In this document: piece after piece, positions 36,260 to 45,459 of the stretch | How positions within the stretch are numbered: position 1 is the stretch's first letter | Layout: the number at the start of each line of letters is the position of its first letter | Origin: an uncultured Clostridia bacterium | GTDB taxonomy: Bacteria > Bacillota > Clostridia > Christensenellales > Aristaeellaceae | Direction: 5' to 3' | DNA length: 60,822 nucleotides | NCBI GenBank assembly: GCA_934621485.1 | Contig: CAKTUS010000006.1 | Coordinates: 1 to 60,822, forward strand | Made by a program: the position numbers and the translations under genes | Notes under the pieces: model-generated | What the model was told of the DNA's origin: nothing | What the model saw: the letters and a program-made list of their open reading frames with translations, nothing else | Database searches by the model: none

Positions 36260-36487
36260 TTAGCCCAGGAACATCATGACGATGCACAGCACAACGAAAA
36301 CGATCGCGCACACCTTCGTAAGAAGCGCCAGCTTCGCGTCCATACCCTTGGCCTTGTTCTTGCCGAAGAACGTTTCGGCAGCGCCGCTGATGGCGCCAAT
36401 GCCGTTTTGCTCACTGCTTTGCAGCAGTACGGTTACGATCATAACAAGAGCAGCTATCAGAAGCAGGATGCCAACAACCACTGTCAT
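36260..36487 (-). CDS. secG: Preprotein translocase subunit SecG
   Basis: 75 residues, two hydrophobic helices (about 3-23 and 54-74) separated by a loop with LLQSSEQNGIGAISG and FFGKNKAKGMD, the usual SecG pattern. Part of SecYEG. ATG at 36487 is 7 nt after AAGGAGG. On the minus strand TATAAT lies at 36518-36523, a good -10 with no clear -35. gatC follows. Confidence 0.93.
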   Translation of the reverse strand: MTVVVGILLLIAALVMIVTVLLQSSEQNGIGAISGAAETFFGKNKAKGMDAKLALLTKVCAIVFVVLCIVMMFLG

Positions 36488-36633
36488 TAGGGGTCCCTCC
36501 TTGGCGAATCTAGACACATTATATTAGCATTGATGAGCCGAAAAAGCAAGCAATATTTTCATAAACGCCATTTCTGCGCTGCGCAGAAGGGAATCGGCAG
36601 GCGGGCGGAGAAATGGTAACGAAGCGGCATATT

Positions 36634-36662
36634 TTGCCGCAAAACCGTTTTTAGAGTATGGT
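36634..36662 (+). promoter_or_regulatory. Probable promoter of malic enzyme gene
   Basis: TTGCCG (36634-36639), 17-nt spacer, TATGGT (36657-36662), 20 bp before the start; -35 overlaps a GCGGC...GCCGC hairpin. Confidence 0.5.
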
Positions 36663-36682
36663 TCGTGAAGGAGAAAGGCAGT

Positions 36683-37855
36683 ATGGATATCAAAGCGGAG
36701 GCCCTGGAGCAGCACTATGAATGGAAAGGGAAAATCGAGGTGATATCTCGTGTACCCGTCACGAACGCCAGGGAACTGTCCCTGGCTTATACGCCGGGCG
36801 TGGCCGAGCCTTGCCTGGCCATTCGGGACGATTATGAAAAGTCCTGGGAGCTGACCCGCCGCAGCAACACGGTGGCCGTGATTACCGATGGCACCGCCGT
36901 GCTGGGCCTGGGCGACATCGGCCCGGAGGCAGGCATGCCGGTGATGGAGGGCAAGTGCTGCCTGTTTAAGGAATTTGCCGATGTGGACGCCTTTCCGCTT
37001 TGCATCCGCTCCAAGGATGTGGACGAGCTTGTGCGAACCATCTATTTGATTTCCGGCTCCTTTGGCGGCATCAATCTGGAGGATATCGCCGCGCCGCGCT
37101 GCTTTGAGGTGGAGCGGCGGCTGAAGGAAATCTGCGATATTCCCGTATTTCATGACGACCAGCACGGAACCGCCATCGTGGTAGCGGCCGCCTTGCTCAA
37201 TGCCCTGCGGGTAGTGGGCAAGCGGCTGGACGAGGTGAAGGTGGTTCTCAACGGCGCGGGCGCGGCGGGCTGCTCCATCGCCCGGCATATCATGGCGCTG
37301 GGCGTTCGCCACCTGACGCTGGTGGACCGCTTCGGTATTCTCTGCGAAGGCATGGAAGGCCTGAACCCGGCCCATCAGGAGCTGAGCCGGGTAACCAACC
37401 GGCAGCATCTGCGCGGCAGCCTGGCGGACGCCATGAAGGGCGCGGACGTGTTTATCGGCGTATCCGCTCCCGGTATCGTCACCAGGGAAATGGTTGCCAG
37501 CATGGCTCCGGGAGCCTGCGTGTTTCCCATGGCCAATCCTGTGCCGGAAATCCTGCCTGCCCTGGCTAAGGAGGCGGGCGCGGCGGTGGTTGGCACCGGC
37601 CGCAGCGACTTCCCCAATCAGATCAACAACGTGCTGGCCTTCCCCGGTATTTTCCGCGGCGCGCTGGATGTGCGGGCCACCGATATCAACGACGCCATGA
37701 AAATGGCCGCGTCCCGCGCAATCGCCGGGTTGGTGAGCGATGAGGAGCTCAGCGCGGACTACATCATGCCAAAGGCGTTTGATAAGCGCGTGAGCAGGGC
37801 GGTGGCCGCCGCCGTGGCCCAGGCCGCCCGCGACAGCGGCGTAGCCAGATTGTAA
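36683..37855 (+). CDS. NAD(P)-dependent malic enzyme
   Basis: 390 residues, the short bacterial form. Oxidatively decarboxylates malate to pyruvate. SLAYTPGVAEPC (tyrosine region), TDGTAVLGLGDIGP, the metal site VFHDDQHGTA and the dinucleotide loop NGAGAAGCS are present, with FPMANPVPE before the C terminus. ATG at 36683 follows AAGGAG at 9 nt; the upstream GTG lacks a site. Cofactor preference is not decidable here. A 22 bp gap leads to the YcaQ-type gene. Confidence 0.95.
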   Translation: MDIKAEALEQHYEWKGKIEVISRVPVTNARELSLAYTPGVAEPCLAIRDDYEKSWELTRRSNTVAVITDGTAVLGLGDIGPEAGMPVMEGKCCLFKEFADVDAFPLCIRSKDVDELVRTIYLISGSFGGINLEDIAAPRCFEVERRLKEICDIPVFHDDQHGTAIVVAAALLNALRVVGKRLDEVKVVLNGAGAAGCSIARHIMALGVRHLTLVDRFGILCEGMEGLNPAHQELSRVTNRQHLRGSLADAMKGADVFIGVSAPGIVTREMVASMAPGACVFPMANPVPEILPALAKEAGAAVVGTGRSDFPNQINNVLAFPGIFRGALDVRATDINDAMKMAASRAIAGLVSDEELSADYIMPKAFDKRVSRAVAAAVAQAARDSGVARL

Positions 37856-37877
37856 GGAAAAGAAGCAGAAACGTTCA

Positions 37878-39131
37878 ATGGAGATGAAGGGCATGGAGGA
37901 AATATCCCGGGAGCAGGCGCGCTGCTTCCTGCTATTAAAAAACGGACTGCTGGGCTCCAGACGCTTCAGCGGCAAGCAGGGCGCGGCGGCTTATGTGCGT
38001 CAGGCGGGATGCGTACAGTTCGACCCGATCGATGTGTGCGGGCGCAGCCATGAACTGGCGCTTTTGGCGCGGGTAAAGGGCTTTTCCCGGGAAATGCTGG
38101 CCGAATTGCTCTATCAGGATCGAACGCTGATGGACTATTTCGATAAAAACATGTGCATCCTCTGCACAGAGAATTGGCCCATGCTGGCTTTTTTGCGGGA
38201 AAGCTTTCGCCGGAACACCCGTTCCAGCGAAAGGGTGAACCCGGTTGCGCGCCAGGTGCTTTCGGAGGTGCATGCGGCGGGCAGCCTGTCCGCTCAGGAA
38301 CTGGACCTGAAGGAAAAGGTGGACTGGCCCTGGGGCGCTACCAGCCTGGGGCGCGCCGCGCTGGAAACCCTGTACTTCCGCGGCGAACTGGTGGTGCATC
38401 ACAAAACCGGCACGGTGAAAAGCTACGCGCTGGCCGCCGACTGCCTGCCGCAAAGCCTGCTGAACGCGCCCTATCCCTTCGAAAACGAGCTGGAGCGCGT
38501 CTCCTGGCAGATAAAGCGGCGTATCGGAGCGGTAGGCATGCTGTGGAACGCGCCCAGCGACGCCTGGCTGGGCGTGAACGGACTGAACGCCCAGCTGCGC
38601 CAGGCGGCTTTTGACCTGCTTATGCAGCGAGAGCAGGTTTTTCCTGTGCAGGTTCGGGGCGTTACCCGGCCGCTGTACCTTCTCAGCCAGGACCGCGCCC
38701 TGCTGAAGGAGTGCGAAACGCCCTTTTCCATGGAAAAGAAGGTGCGTCTGCTGCCGCCGCTGGACGCTATGCTGTGGGACCGCAGGCTGATTGCCGCCTT
38801 GTTTGATTTCAGCTACAAGTGGGAGGTATACACCCCGCAGCAGGAGCGGCGCTATGGCTATTACGTGCTGCCGGTGCTGTATGGCGAACGCTTTGCGGGC
38901 CGTGTGGAGCCGGTAACCGACCGGGAAGGCGGCGTTTTGGAGATACGCGCCTTTTGGCCGGAGCCGGGGGTTCGGCTCACGGACCGCTTTTTGTGGGAAA
39001 TGGAGGATGTGTTGCGGCAGCTGGCCCGTTTTCTGGCGCTGAAGGGGCTGAAATGGCGGGAAAACTGGATGCGGGAAGCGTTGCAGACTGCCGCCCCGCA
39101 AGGAAAACCTACAAATTTCGCCAACCATTGA
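37878..39131 (+). CDS. YcaQ/AlkX-type winged-helix DNA glycosylase
   Basis: 417 residues. The HTH_42 (YcaQ) family repairs DNA crosslinks and bulky adducts by base excision. The N terminus pairs a helix-turn-helix (about 10-45) with VQFDPI, the QxD catalytic pair of YcaQ. Middle and C-terminal WH domains follow, ending LKWRENWMREAL. No signal peptide. Start is uncertain among ATGs at 37878, 37884 and 37893; none has a strong site. It may be read through from malic enzyme. Confidence 0.8.
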   Translation: MEMKGMEEISREQARCFLLLKNGLLGSRRFSGKQGAAAYVRQAGCVQFDPIDVCGRSHELALLARVKGFSREMLAELLYQDRTLMDYFDKNMCILCTENWPMLAFLRESFRRNTRSSERVNPVARQVLSEVHAAGSLSAQELDLKEKVDWPWGATSLGRAALETLYFRGELVVHHKTGTVKSYALAADCLPQSLLNAPYPFENELERVSWQIKRRIGAVGMLWNAPSDAWLGVNGLNAQLRQAAFDLLMQREQVFPVQVRGVTRPLYLLSQDRALLKECETPFSMEKKVRLLPPLDAMLWDRRLIAALFDFSYKWEVYTPQQERRYGYYVLPVLYGERFAGRVEPVTDREGGVLEIRAFWPEPGVRLTDRFLWEMEDVLRQLARFLALKGLKWRENWMREALQTAAPQGKPTNFANH

Positions 39132-39156
39132 ATTTTTTCTGGTTACATTGTATAAT
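39128..39156 (+). promoter_or_regulatory. Sigma-A promoter of receiver-like gene - SPFH unit
   Basis: TTGAAT (39128-39133), 17-nt spacer, TATAAT (39151-39156), 44 bp before the start, at the end of the ycaQ-like gene. Confidence 0.85.
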
Positions 39157-39199
39157 ACCTACGGTATTTTTTGATGATCCAACGCATGGAGGGAAACGA

Positions 39200-39985
39200 G
39201 TGTACAGACTGCTGATAGTAACGAATGACCAATGCGTGAAGGACAGAATTGCGGCGATGGAGGGGTGGGAGTCTCTGGGCTTTAAGCCGCCCCGCGTGCG
39301 TTCCACTGTGGAGGAAGCGGTGGAGTGCATGGAAAAGCACCCCATCGACGCCATTGCCGTGGATGCAGACCCGGCGTTTGCGCCGCTGTATGCGTTCCTG
39401 GATGAAAAGCGCCCGGCGATGCTCTTGTTTCAAATTGAGCCTACGGCGGAAAAACAGCTGGAAACGGTGCGCGAGGTCAGCAATCTGTTGGCCCGGATGA
39501 ACGCGGACGATTCCAACGACGACTGCAACCCTGCCGCCATGCTGGATCAGCAGCGGGAGCGATGGCTGGGCAAGGTAATTGCAGGGGCGGAGGATAGCCG
39601 GGCAGACCTGGCGCGCCGCCTGCGCCTGTACCGCTGCCATGAGGAGATGAACGTGCCCTGCGTGCTGGCGCGGCTGGCCATGCCTGATGACGACACCTTC
39701 CTGTCTGAGCGCTGGCATTACGGCAGCGAACGGCTGGAAACTGCGCTGCGCAACTTCTTTGGCCGTGGCCATGCTCATATGGTGATTCATGTGGCGGTGG
39801 TCTCCAGAGACGAGGTACGGGTGCTTTGCTACCCCCAAAACGCGGCGGAAGGTCTCAGCGAAAGCGCCGCTTTCACCTATATTCAGGAAACCGCAGACCA
39901 AATCGACCACTACCTGGGCTTGAACATGAAGGTGCTGGAAATGCGCCGTATTGATGGTTTGCAGGTATTTGCCAGTCAGAACTAA
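39200..39985 (+). CDS. Orphan receiver-like protein, function unknown
   Basis: 261 residues. The first ~100 fit a response-regulator receiver shape: YRLLIVTND, then DAIAVDADP as the usual phospho-aspartate strand (candidate D53 or D55). The remaining 160 residues have no HTH or output domain I recognise; a conserved-looking stretch is HMVIHVAVVSRDEVRVLCY. No histidine kinase is adjacent. GTG start at 39200 follows GGAGGG. The SPFH gene begins 30 bp after its stop, so the two are probably co-expressed. Confidence 0.7.
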   Translation: MYRLLIVTNDQCVKDRIAAMEGWESLGFKPPRVRSTVEEAVECMEKHPIDAIAVDADPAFAPLYAFLDEKRPAMLLFQIEPTAEKQLETVREVSNLLARMNADDSNDDCNPAAMLDQQRERWLGKVIAGAEDSRADLARRLRLYRCHEEMNVPCVLARLAMPDDDTFLSERWHYGSERLETALRNFFGRGHAHMVIHVAVVSRDEVRVLCYPQNAAEGLSESAAFTYIQETADQIDHYLGLNMKVLEMRRIDGLQVFASQN

Positions 39986-40015
39986 AGCGCCAAGAGCGCC
40001 GAAAGGAGATTATCC

Positions 40016-41074
40016 ATGGGTTTGTTTAAGAATATCGTAACCAGCCAGCTCATCGACGTTATCGAGTGGAGCGACAACACCTCTAATACCATGGTGCACA
40101 AGTATGACATGAACGGCAAGGAAATCATGATGGGCGCGCAGCTCACCGTGCGGGAGAGCCAGGTGGCCGTTTTTGTGAACGAGGGCCAGCTGGCCGATGT
40201 GTTCCAGCCCGGCCGTTACGAGCTGTCCACTCAAAACATGCCGGTGCTTACCGCCCTGAAAGCCTGGAAGTTTGGCTTCAATTCGCCTTTCAAGAGCGAT
40301 GTATACTTTGTGAACACCAAGCAGTTTATGGACCGAAAATGGGGCACCGCCAACCCGGTAATGATGCGGGACGCCGAATTCGGCATGATTCGGATTCGCG
40401 CCTTCGGCTCCTATTCCTTCCGGGTGAAGGACGCCTCCGCATTCATGAAGGAGTGCTTCGGCACTGCGTCCCTGTTTACCGTGGAGGGTGTGGAAGGCCA
40501 GATTAAGAGCATTGTGGTCAGCGGCTTGAGCGACGCCATCGCCCAGAGCAAGATTCCCGCTCTGGATTTGGCCGCCAACTATACCGAACTGGGCGATTAT
40601 GTGCTTCAGGCGCTGAATCCCAAGGTGGAAAAGCTGGGCCTGACCCTGTGCCAGTTTGTGATCGAAAACATCAGCCTGCCGGAGGAAGTGGAAAAGAGCA
40701 TCGACAAGCGCACCTCCATGGGCGTTGTGGGCGATTTGAACAAGTACACTCAGTTCCAGGCCGCTGAAGCCATGCGCGAAGCGGCCAACAACCCTGGCGG
40801 CATGGCCGGCATGGGCGTTGGCATGGGCGCCGGTATGGGCATGGGACAAATGTTTACCCAGGCCTTTGGCGCAGGCGTGAACGCTCAGCAGCCCCAGCAG
40901 CCCGCCGCGGCGCAGACGGCCTGCACCGCCTGCGGCAAGCCTATTGCGGCCGGCAGCAAGTTCTGCCCCGAGTGCGGCGCTCAGCAGGCTGCGGCGGCTT
41001 TTTGCCCTGGCTGCGGCGCCAAGGTAGAGGCCGGCGCCAAGTTCTGCTCCGGCTGCGGCCAGAAGCTGTCATAA
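40016..41074 (+). CDS. SPFH-domain protein with C-terminal zinc ribbons (YdjI-like)
   Basis: 352 residues. N-terminal two thirds resemble the SPFH/virion-core YdjI group, which form membrane-associated scaffolds in some firmicutes. A Met/Gly-rich linker (MAGMGVGMGAGMGMG) leads to a C-terminal pair of zinc ribbons: CTACGKPIAAGSKFCPECG and CPGCGAKVEAGAKFCSGCG. No transmembrane segment. ATG at 40016 follows AAAGGAG. A terminator follows at 41096. Confidence 0.82.
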   Translation: MGLFKNIVTSQLIDVIEWSDNTSNTMVHKYDMNGKEIMMGAQLTVRESQVAVFVNEGQLADVFQPGRYELSTQNMPVLTALKAWKFGFNSPFKSDVYFVNTKQFMDRKWGTANPVMMRDAEFGMIRIRAFGSYSFRVKDASAFMKECFGTASLFTVEGVEGQIKSIVVSGLSDAIAQSKIPALDLAANYTELGDYVLQALNPKVEKLGLTLCQFVIENISLPEEVEKSIDKRTSMGVVGDLNKYTQFQAAEAMREAANNPGGMAGMGVGMGAGMGMGQMFTQAFGAGVNAQQPQQPAAAQTACTACGKPIAAGSKFCPECGAQQAAAAFCPGCGAKVEAGAKFCSGCGQKLS

Positions 41075-41095
41075 CCGCATAAACGCACTGCTTAC

Positions 41096-41136
41096 CGCGC
41101 ATGCTATCCCATCAGGGAACGGCATGCGCGTTTTTT
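41096..41136 (+). terminator. Intrinsic terminator after SPFH gene
   Basis: CGCGCATGC (41096-41104) pairs with GCATGCGCG (41122-41130), an inner CCC/GGG pairing, then six Ts. Confidence 0.9.
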
Positions 41137-41162
41137 GTGCCGTCCGGAAAGGATGAGGCGGC

Positions 41163-42089
41163 ATGGGCGGTTTTCGCACGGATTTGGCCATGGAATGTAT
41201 CGGGCCGGAGGAACAACAGATTGAAGGGGTCAAAATCGTCACCCATCATGTGGGGGATATTACCCATACCCGGATTCGCATTGAGCAGGAGCGGGCCGCC
41301 CGGCTGCTGGATCGCCGCCGGGGCGAATACATCACCCTGGAATGTGCGGATTTGCCCCGCTGCGATGCGCATAAGCGGGATTTGCTGGCGCGCATGGTGG
41401 CGCTTGGCGTGCGCGGCATGCTGCCGGACGGCGGCGACGTGCTGGTGGTGGGCCTTGGCAACCGCAATGTGACTGCCGACGCATTGGGAACCCGGGTGGT
41501 GGAGCGCATGCTGGTCACCCGGCATCTGCGGGCGGCCATGAACCGGGAGCTGCGGGGCAAGCTGCGGGGCGTCAGCGCCATCGCGCCGGGGGTGTTGGGC
41601 CTGACGGGCATTGAAACGGCGGAGCTGTGCCGGGGCATCGTGGCTCATGTGCGCCCATCGGCCGTAGTGGCCATCGATGCGCTGGCGGCCTTTGAAAGCC
41701 AGCGCATCTGCACCACCGTGCAAATTACCAATACGGGCATCCAGCCGGGCAGCGGCGTTGGCAACCATCGCCTGGGCCTGACGGAGGAAACCCTGGGCGT
41801 GCGGGTTATTGCCGTTGGGGTGCCGATGGTGGTGTATGCCTCGACCATTGCCCGGGACGCGATGACCCGCCTGATGGACGACTACGGCACGCTGGCCGGA
41901 GAGCATGCGCAGGCCCGGGAAGCGCTTCTTCAGCAGCTGACACACGGTTTTCTGGGGCAGATGGTGGTAACGCCCAGGGAAATTGACGAGCTGGTGCTGA
42001 GCGTGGCCGATTTGCTCAGCGATGGTCTCAACCGGGCGCTGCAGCCTGCGATCGACAAGGATACGCTGCATAGTTACCTGCATCTGTAG
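41163..42089 (+). CDS. gpr: Germination protease GPR
   Basis: 308 residues. Cleaves small acid-soluble spore proteins at germination; made as a zymogen that autoprocesses. The N terminus GGFRTDLAMECI contains the TDLA processing region, followed by GPR family stretches PDGGDVLVVGLGNRNVTADALG and GIQPGSGVGNH in part. ATG at 41163 follows AAAGGATGAGG. Its presence with spoIIP next to it is the strongest sign that the organism sporulates. Confidence 0.95.
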   Translation: MGGFRTDLAMECIGPEEQQIEGVKIVTHHVGDITHTRIRIEQERAARLLDRRRGEYITLECADLPRCDAHKRDLLARMVALGVRGMLPDGGDVLVVGLGNRNVTADALGTRVVERMLVTRHLRAAMNRELRGKLRGVSAIAPGVLGLTGIETAELCRGIVAHVRPSAVVAIDALAAFESQRICTTVQITNTGIQPGSGVGNHRLGLTEETLGVRVIAVGVPMVVYASTIARDAMTRLMDDYGTLAGEHAQAREALLQQLTHGFLGQMVVTPREIDELVLSVADLLSDGLNRALQPAIDKDTLHSYLHL

Positions 42090-42128
42090 CATATCCTTTC
42101 GGGCAGAACGCTAAAGGCGGTGACCCGA

Positions 42129-43061
42129 ATGAAACGATGGTTGCAGGCAGGACAGGCCGTTTGGCTGGCCGCGGCGCTGGCGGCAGGAGCCATAATCGGC
42201 TTTGGCATGGGACGTTTGAAGCAGGAGCCATTTCCAGAGGCCCAGCCGGCCTTCGCCTGGCTGGAGGAGGAAGAACGGCTGATAACGCCTGTGGAGGAAC
42301 CGGAAGAAAACCTGTTCCGGGTGGAAACGGACGCGCCGCCGGCGGCCCCGTCCGCAGTCCCGGAGGCAGACACAGGCTTTGCGCTGGAAGTGATTCAGTC
42401 TTCCGAGGCCAAGTCCGGGGCTCGGGTGCTCATTTATCATACCCATACCTATGAAGCCTATGCGCAGGACCCGGATTCCCCCTACCGGGAAACGGAAAAA
42501 TGGCGCACGGCGGATGAAAAGTACAACATGGTGCGGGTGGGGGAGGAGCTGGCCGGGCTTTTGCGGGGCTTGGGGCTGGAGGTGGTGCACGATACCACCG
42601 CTTTTGAGCCGCCAGATTTGAGCGGCTCTTACGCCCGCTCGTTGGAAATGCTGGAGCGGCGCACGGCGGCCGGGGAGCGTTACGACCTGTATATCGACCT
42701 GCACCGGGACGCTTACGCCGCTTCTCAAACCGGCCCCAATACCGCCCAGTGGGGCGGCCGGGAGCTGGCCCGGCTGATGGTGCTGATTGGCAAGGGCGAG
42801 GGCCAGGTGGGTCAGGGCTTTGCCCAGAAGCCCAACTGGCAGGAAAACCTGAAGCTGGCGCAGGCGGTTACCGATGGGCTGAACAGCCAGGTGCAGGGCC
42901 TGTGCCGGGAGGTTCGCCTGAAAAGCGGGCGCTTCAACCAGCATATTTCCACCGGCTGCATCCTCATTGAGGCAGGCAACAACCGCAACACCCTTCAACA
43001 GGTGCTGGACGCCATGCCCTATCTGGCGGACGCTTTGGTGCAGGCGCTAGAAATGCCTTGA
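42129..43061 (+). CDS. spoIIP: Stage II sporulation protein P
   Basis: 310 residues. SpoIIP is the amidase/endopeptidase of the DMP complex that thins septal peptidoglycan during engulfment. One N-terminal membrane helix (about 10-28), then a catalytic domain with LIYHTHTYEAY, DLYIDLHRDAY, and STGCILIEAGNNRNT, which hold the zinc ligands. ATG at 42129 is preferred to the upstream GTG at 42120, which overlaps the ribosome site. Starts 39 bp after gpr. Confidence 0.92.
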   Translation: MKRWLQAGQAVWLAAALAAGAIIGFGMGRLKQEPFPEAQPAFAWLEEEERLITPVEEPEENLFRVETDAPPAAPSAVPEADTGFALEVIQSSEAKSGARVLIYHTHTYEAYAQDPDSPYRETEKWRTADEKYNMVRVGEELAGLLRGLGLEVVHDTTAFEPPDLSGSYARSLEMLERRTAAGERYDLYIDLHRDAYAASQTGPNTAQWGGRELARLMVLIGKGEGQVGQGFAQKPNWQENLKLAQAVTDGLNSQVQGLCREVRLKSGRFNQHISTGCILIEAGNNRNTLQQVLDAMPYLADALVQALEMP

Positions 43062-43086
43062 AAAAAAGGCCGCTTGCGGGTATAAT
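43058..43086 (+). promoter_or_regulatory. Sigma-A promoter of murI - wecB unit
   Basis: TTGAAA (43058-43063), 17-nt spacer, TATAAT (43081-43086), 21 bp before the TTG start; -35 overlaps the spoIIP stop. Confidence 0.85.
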
Positions 43087-43107
43087 CGTTGGCGGAGGTG
43101 AGGGGCT

Positions 43108-43893
43108 TTGGACCACCGCCCTGTGGGCATCATGGACAGCGGACTCGGCGGCATCAGCGTGCTGGGCGAAATGCTGCGGGTGCTCCCAAATGAAAACTTT
43201 GTATACTATGGCGACACCGCCCATATTCCTTATGGCGATAAGCCGCCGTCTCAGGTGCTGGCTTATACCCGCGCCGCTGTGGAAACGCTGATGGACCAAG
43301 GCTGTAAGGCGATTGTCATCGCCTGCAATACCGCTACCAGCGTGGCGGCCGGCTCATTGCGGCAGGATCTGCAAATGCCCATTATCGGCATGGAGCCTGC
43401 GCTAAAGCCTGCGGCGCTAATGCCGGGAGAAGGCAAAATTCTGGTGATGGCCACACGGGTAACGCTCAGCCAGCCCAAGTTTCGATCGCTCATGGAGAAA
43501 TACGGCCGGAACGCCGTGCCCCTGCCCTGCCCCGGCCTGATGGAGTGCGTGGAGGCAGGGCAGCTTTCCGGCCCCAGGGTGGACAAACTGCTGGACGGCC
43601 TGTTGGAGCCCTGGAAGCGGAAACCCATCAAAGCGGTGGTGCTGGGCTGCACGCACTACCCGTTTTTGAGGGCGGCCATCGCCGCTCATCTGCCTGCGGG
43701 AACGCCGCTGGTGGACGGCAATTTGGGTACGGCGCGTCAACTGGAGAGGCGGCTTCGGGAGGAAAACCTGCTTTCCCCGGGCCCGGGCGGGCAGGTAACT
43801 TTTTTATCCTCGCTGGAGGGCCAGCAGGCGCATATGCAGCGCATGCTGGACTGGCAACGAGCGGACAACAATACCGCATATGCGGCGAATTGA
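43108..43893 (+). CDS. murI: Glutamate racemase
   Basis: 261 residues. Makes D-glutamate for peptidoglycan. Both catalytic cysteines are visible, in IACNTATS and VLGCTHYPF, plus IMDSGLGG at the N terminus and the YGDTAHIPYG motif. The start is TTG at 43108, 5-6 nt after GGAGGTGAGG; no nearby ATG aligns with the family start. wecB follows after 9 bp. Confidence 0.96.
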   Translation: MDHRPVGIMDSGLGGISVLGEMLRVLPNENFVYYGDTAHIPYGDKPPSQVLAYTRAAVETLMDQGCKAIVIACNTATSVAAGSLRQDLQMPIIGMEPALKPAALMPGEGKILVMATRVTLSQPKFRSLMEKYGRNAVPLPCPGLMECVEAGQLSGPRVDKLLDGLLEPWKRKPIKAVVLGCTHYPFLRAAIAAHLPAGTPLVDGNLGTARQLERRLREENLLSPGPGGQVTFLSSLEGQQAHMQRMLDWQRADNNTAYAAN

Positions 43894-43902
43894 GGTATGC
43901 AA

Positions 43903-45000
43903 ATGAAAAAGGTGATGCTCATTTTCGGTACCAGACCGGAGGCCATCAAAATGTGCCCCCTGGTGTTGGAACTGGAGAAGCATCCCGAATTTGAGACGGT
44001 TGTGTGCGTAACCGGCCAGCATCGGCAAATGCTGGATCAAATTCTGGATTGTTTTCATGTGGAGCCGGATTACGACTTGTGCATCATGAAGGAAAAGCAA
44101 ACCCTGTTTGATGTAACCATTGGCATTTTGCAAAAGCTGCGGGAAGTGCTGGAAAAGGAAAAGCCCGATGTGGCGCTGGTACATGGCGATACGTCCACCG
44201 CTTTTGTTACGGCTCTGGCCTGCTTTTATATGCAGATTCCCGTGGGTCATGTGGAGGCGGGGCTGCGAACCTACAACCTGTATTCCCCTTTTCCGGAAGA
44301 GTTTAACCGGCAGGCGGTGGACCTGATTTCCCGCTTTTATTTTGCGCCCACGGAAATGAGCCGCCAGAATCTGCTGAAGGAGGGCAAGCCCGACGACCGC
44401 ATTTATGTGACGGGCAACACCGTCATCGACGCGCTGGATACCACCGTGCGCAAGGATTACAGCCACCCGGAGATTGAATGGGCCAAGGGCAGCCGGCTGC
44501 TGCTGCTCACCGCCCATCGTCGGGAAAACCTGGGGCAACCCATGCAGGAAATGTTTTCCGCCATTCGCCGGGTGGTGGATGAAACCCCGGATGTGAAGGT
44601 CATTTACCCCATGCACATGAATCCCGCTGTTCGGGAAATGGCCCACAGCTGCTTTGACGGACAGGAGCGCATCCACATGATTGAGCCGCTGGACGTGCTG
44701 GATTTCCACAACCTGATGGCGCGGTCGTATTTCATTCTCACGGACAGCGGCGGAATCCAGGAAGAAGCGCCTGCCCTGGGCAAGCCTGTGCTGGTGATGC
44801 GCGACACCACCGAACGGCCGGAGGGCGTGATGTCGGGCACCCTCCGGCTGGTGGGTACGGATGAAAACACCATCTACGCCTCCATTCGCGATTTGCTGGA
44901 TCATCCCGACAGCTATCATGAGATGGAGCACGCAATCAACCCTTACGGCGATGGCCAGGCCAGCCGCCGCATTGCGGACATTCTGGACCGGGCGCTGTAA
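43903..45000 (+). CDS. wecB: UDP-N-acetylglucosamine 2-epimerase (non-hydrolysing)
   Basis: 365 residues. Interconverts UDP-GlcNAc and UDP-ManNAc for teichoic-acid linkage or capsule. FGTRPEAIKMCPLV at the N terminus, HGDTSTAF, HVEAGLRT, and TDSGGIQEEAP near the C terminus are diagnostic. ATG at 43903 is chosen because TGAGGT lies 6 nt upstream, which makes the 43897 ATG too close. Read from the murI promoter. Confidence 0.96.
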   Translation: MKKVMLIFGTRPEAIKMCPLVLELEKHPEFETVVCVTGQHRQMLDQILDCFHVEPDYDLCIMKEKQTLFDVTIGILQKLREVLEKEKPDVALVHGDTSTAFVTALACFYMQIPVGHVEAGLRTYNLYSPFPEEFNRQAVDLISRFYFAPTEMSRQNLLKEGKPDDRIYVTGNTVIDALDTTVRKDYSHPEIEWAKGSRLLLLTAHRRENLGQPMQEMFSAIRRVVDETPDVKVIYPMHMNPAVREMAHSCFDGQERIHMIEPLDVLDFHNLMARSYFILTDSGGIQEEAPALGKPVLVMRDTTERPEGVMSGTLRLVGTDENTIYASIRDLLDHPDSYHEMEHAINPYGDGQASRRIADILDRAL

Positions 45001-45340
45001 AAACCCGCATACACTGGATGGCTGCGGCGCTCAGCGCGCACCAGGCCAGGAGATAGGGCAGGCAAATTTGCCCATGCAGGTTCAGCGGCGCGCGCCGATA
45101 GTCCCAAATCTGATAGCGCCGGTTGAAAAGCACTCCGAACGCGTATTCCATGCCCGTGACGGTCAATCCGCCCAGCAGCGAAGGCTGCCACAACGGGCGG
45201 TTTTTCATTGCACGGTGCAGTCGGCGCAGGGCGCACAGGGACAGGCCGCCCGCCAGAGCCATGGCAGGGTGGGTGCGGCCCCGCCAGCCCAGCTCAATGA
45301 GCGGATAAAGCGCCGCTCCCGCTGCAAACGTGCCAACCAT
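44936..45340 (-). CDS. CmpB-like membrane protein (putative ABC permease family)
   Basis: 134 residues. Hydrophobic, with the family stretches YPLIELGWRGRTHP near the start, GMEYAFGVLFN, and IWDYRRAPLNLHGQICLPY. Members are annotated as putative ABC permeases, with unknown role. The ATG at 45340 is chosen over 45346 because AGGAGG leaves only 3 nt to the latter. Its last 65 bp are antisense to the 3' end of wecB; no partner ATPase is near. Confidence 0.78.
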   Translation of the reverse strand: MVGTFAAGAALYPLIELGWRGRTHPAMALAGGLSLCALRRLHRAMKNRPLWQPSLLGGLTVTGMEYAFGVLFNRRYQIWDYRRAPLNLHGQICLPYLLAWCALSAAAIQCMRVFTAPGPECPQCGGWPGHRRKG

Positions 45341-45459
45341 GGGCATACGCCTCCTTTTTTATCAGCATGCGCCGTCAGGCGGGACGGAATACGGGAAAAA
45401 GCTACCTTGGCATTGGCGACAGGCCGCCGTGCATGCGGCCGGACAGGAGATATACAAGC

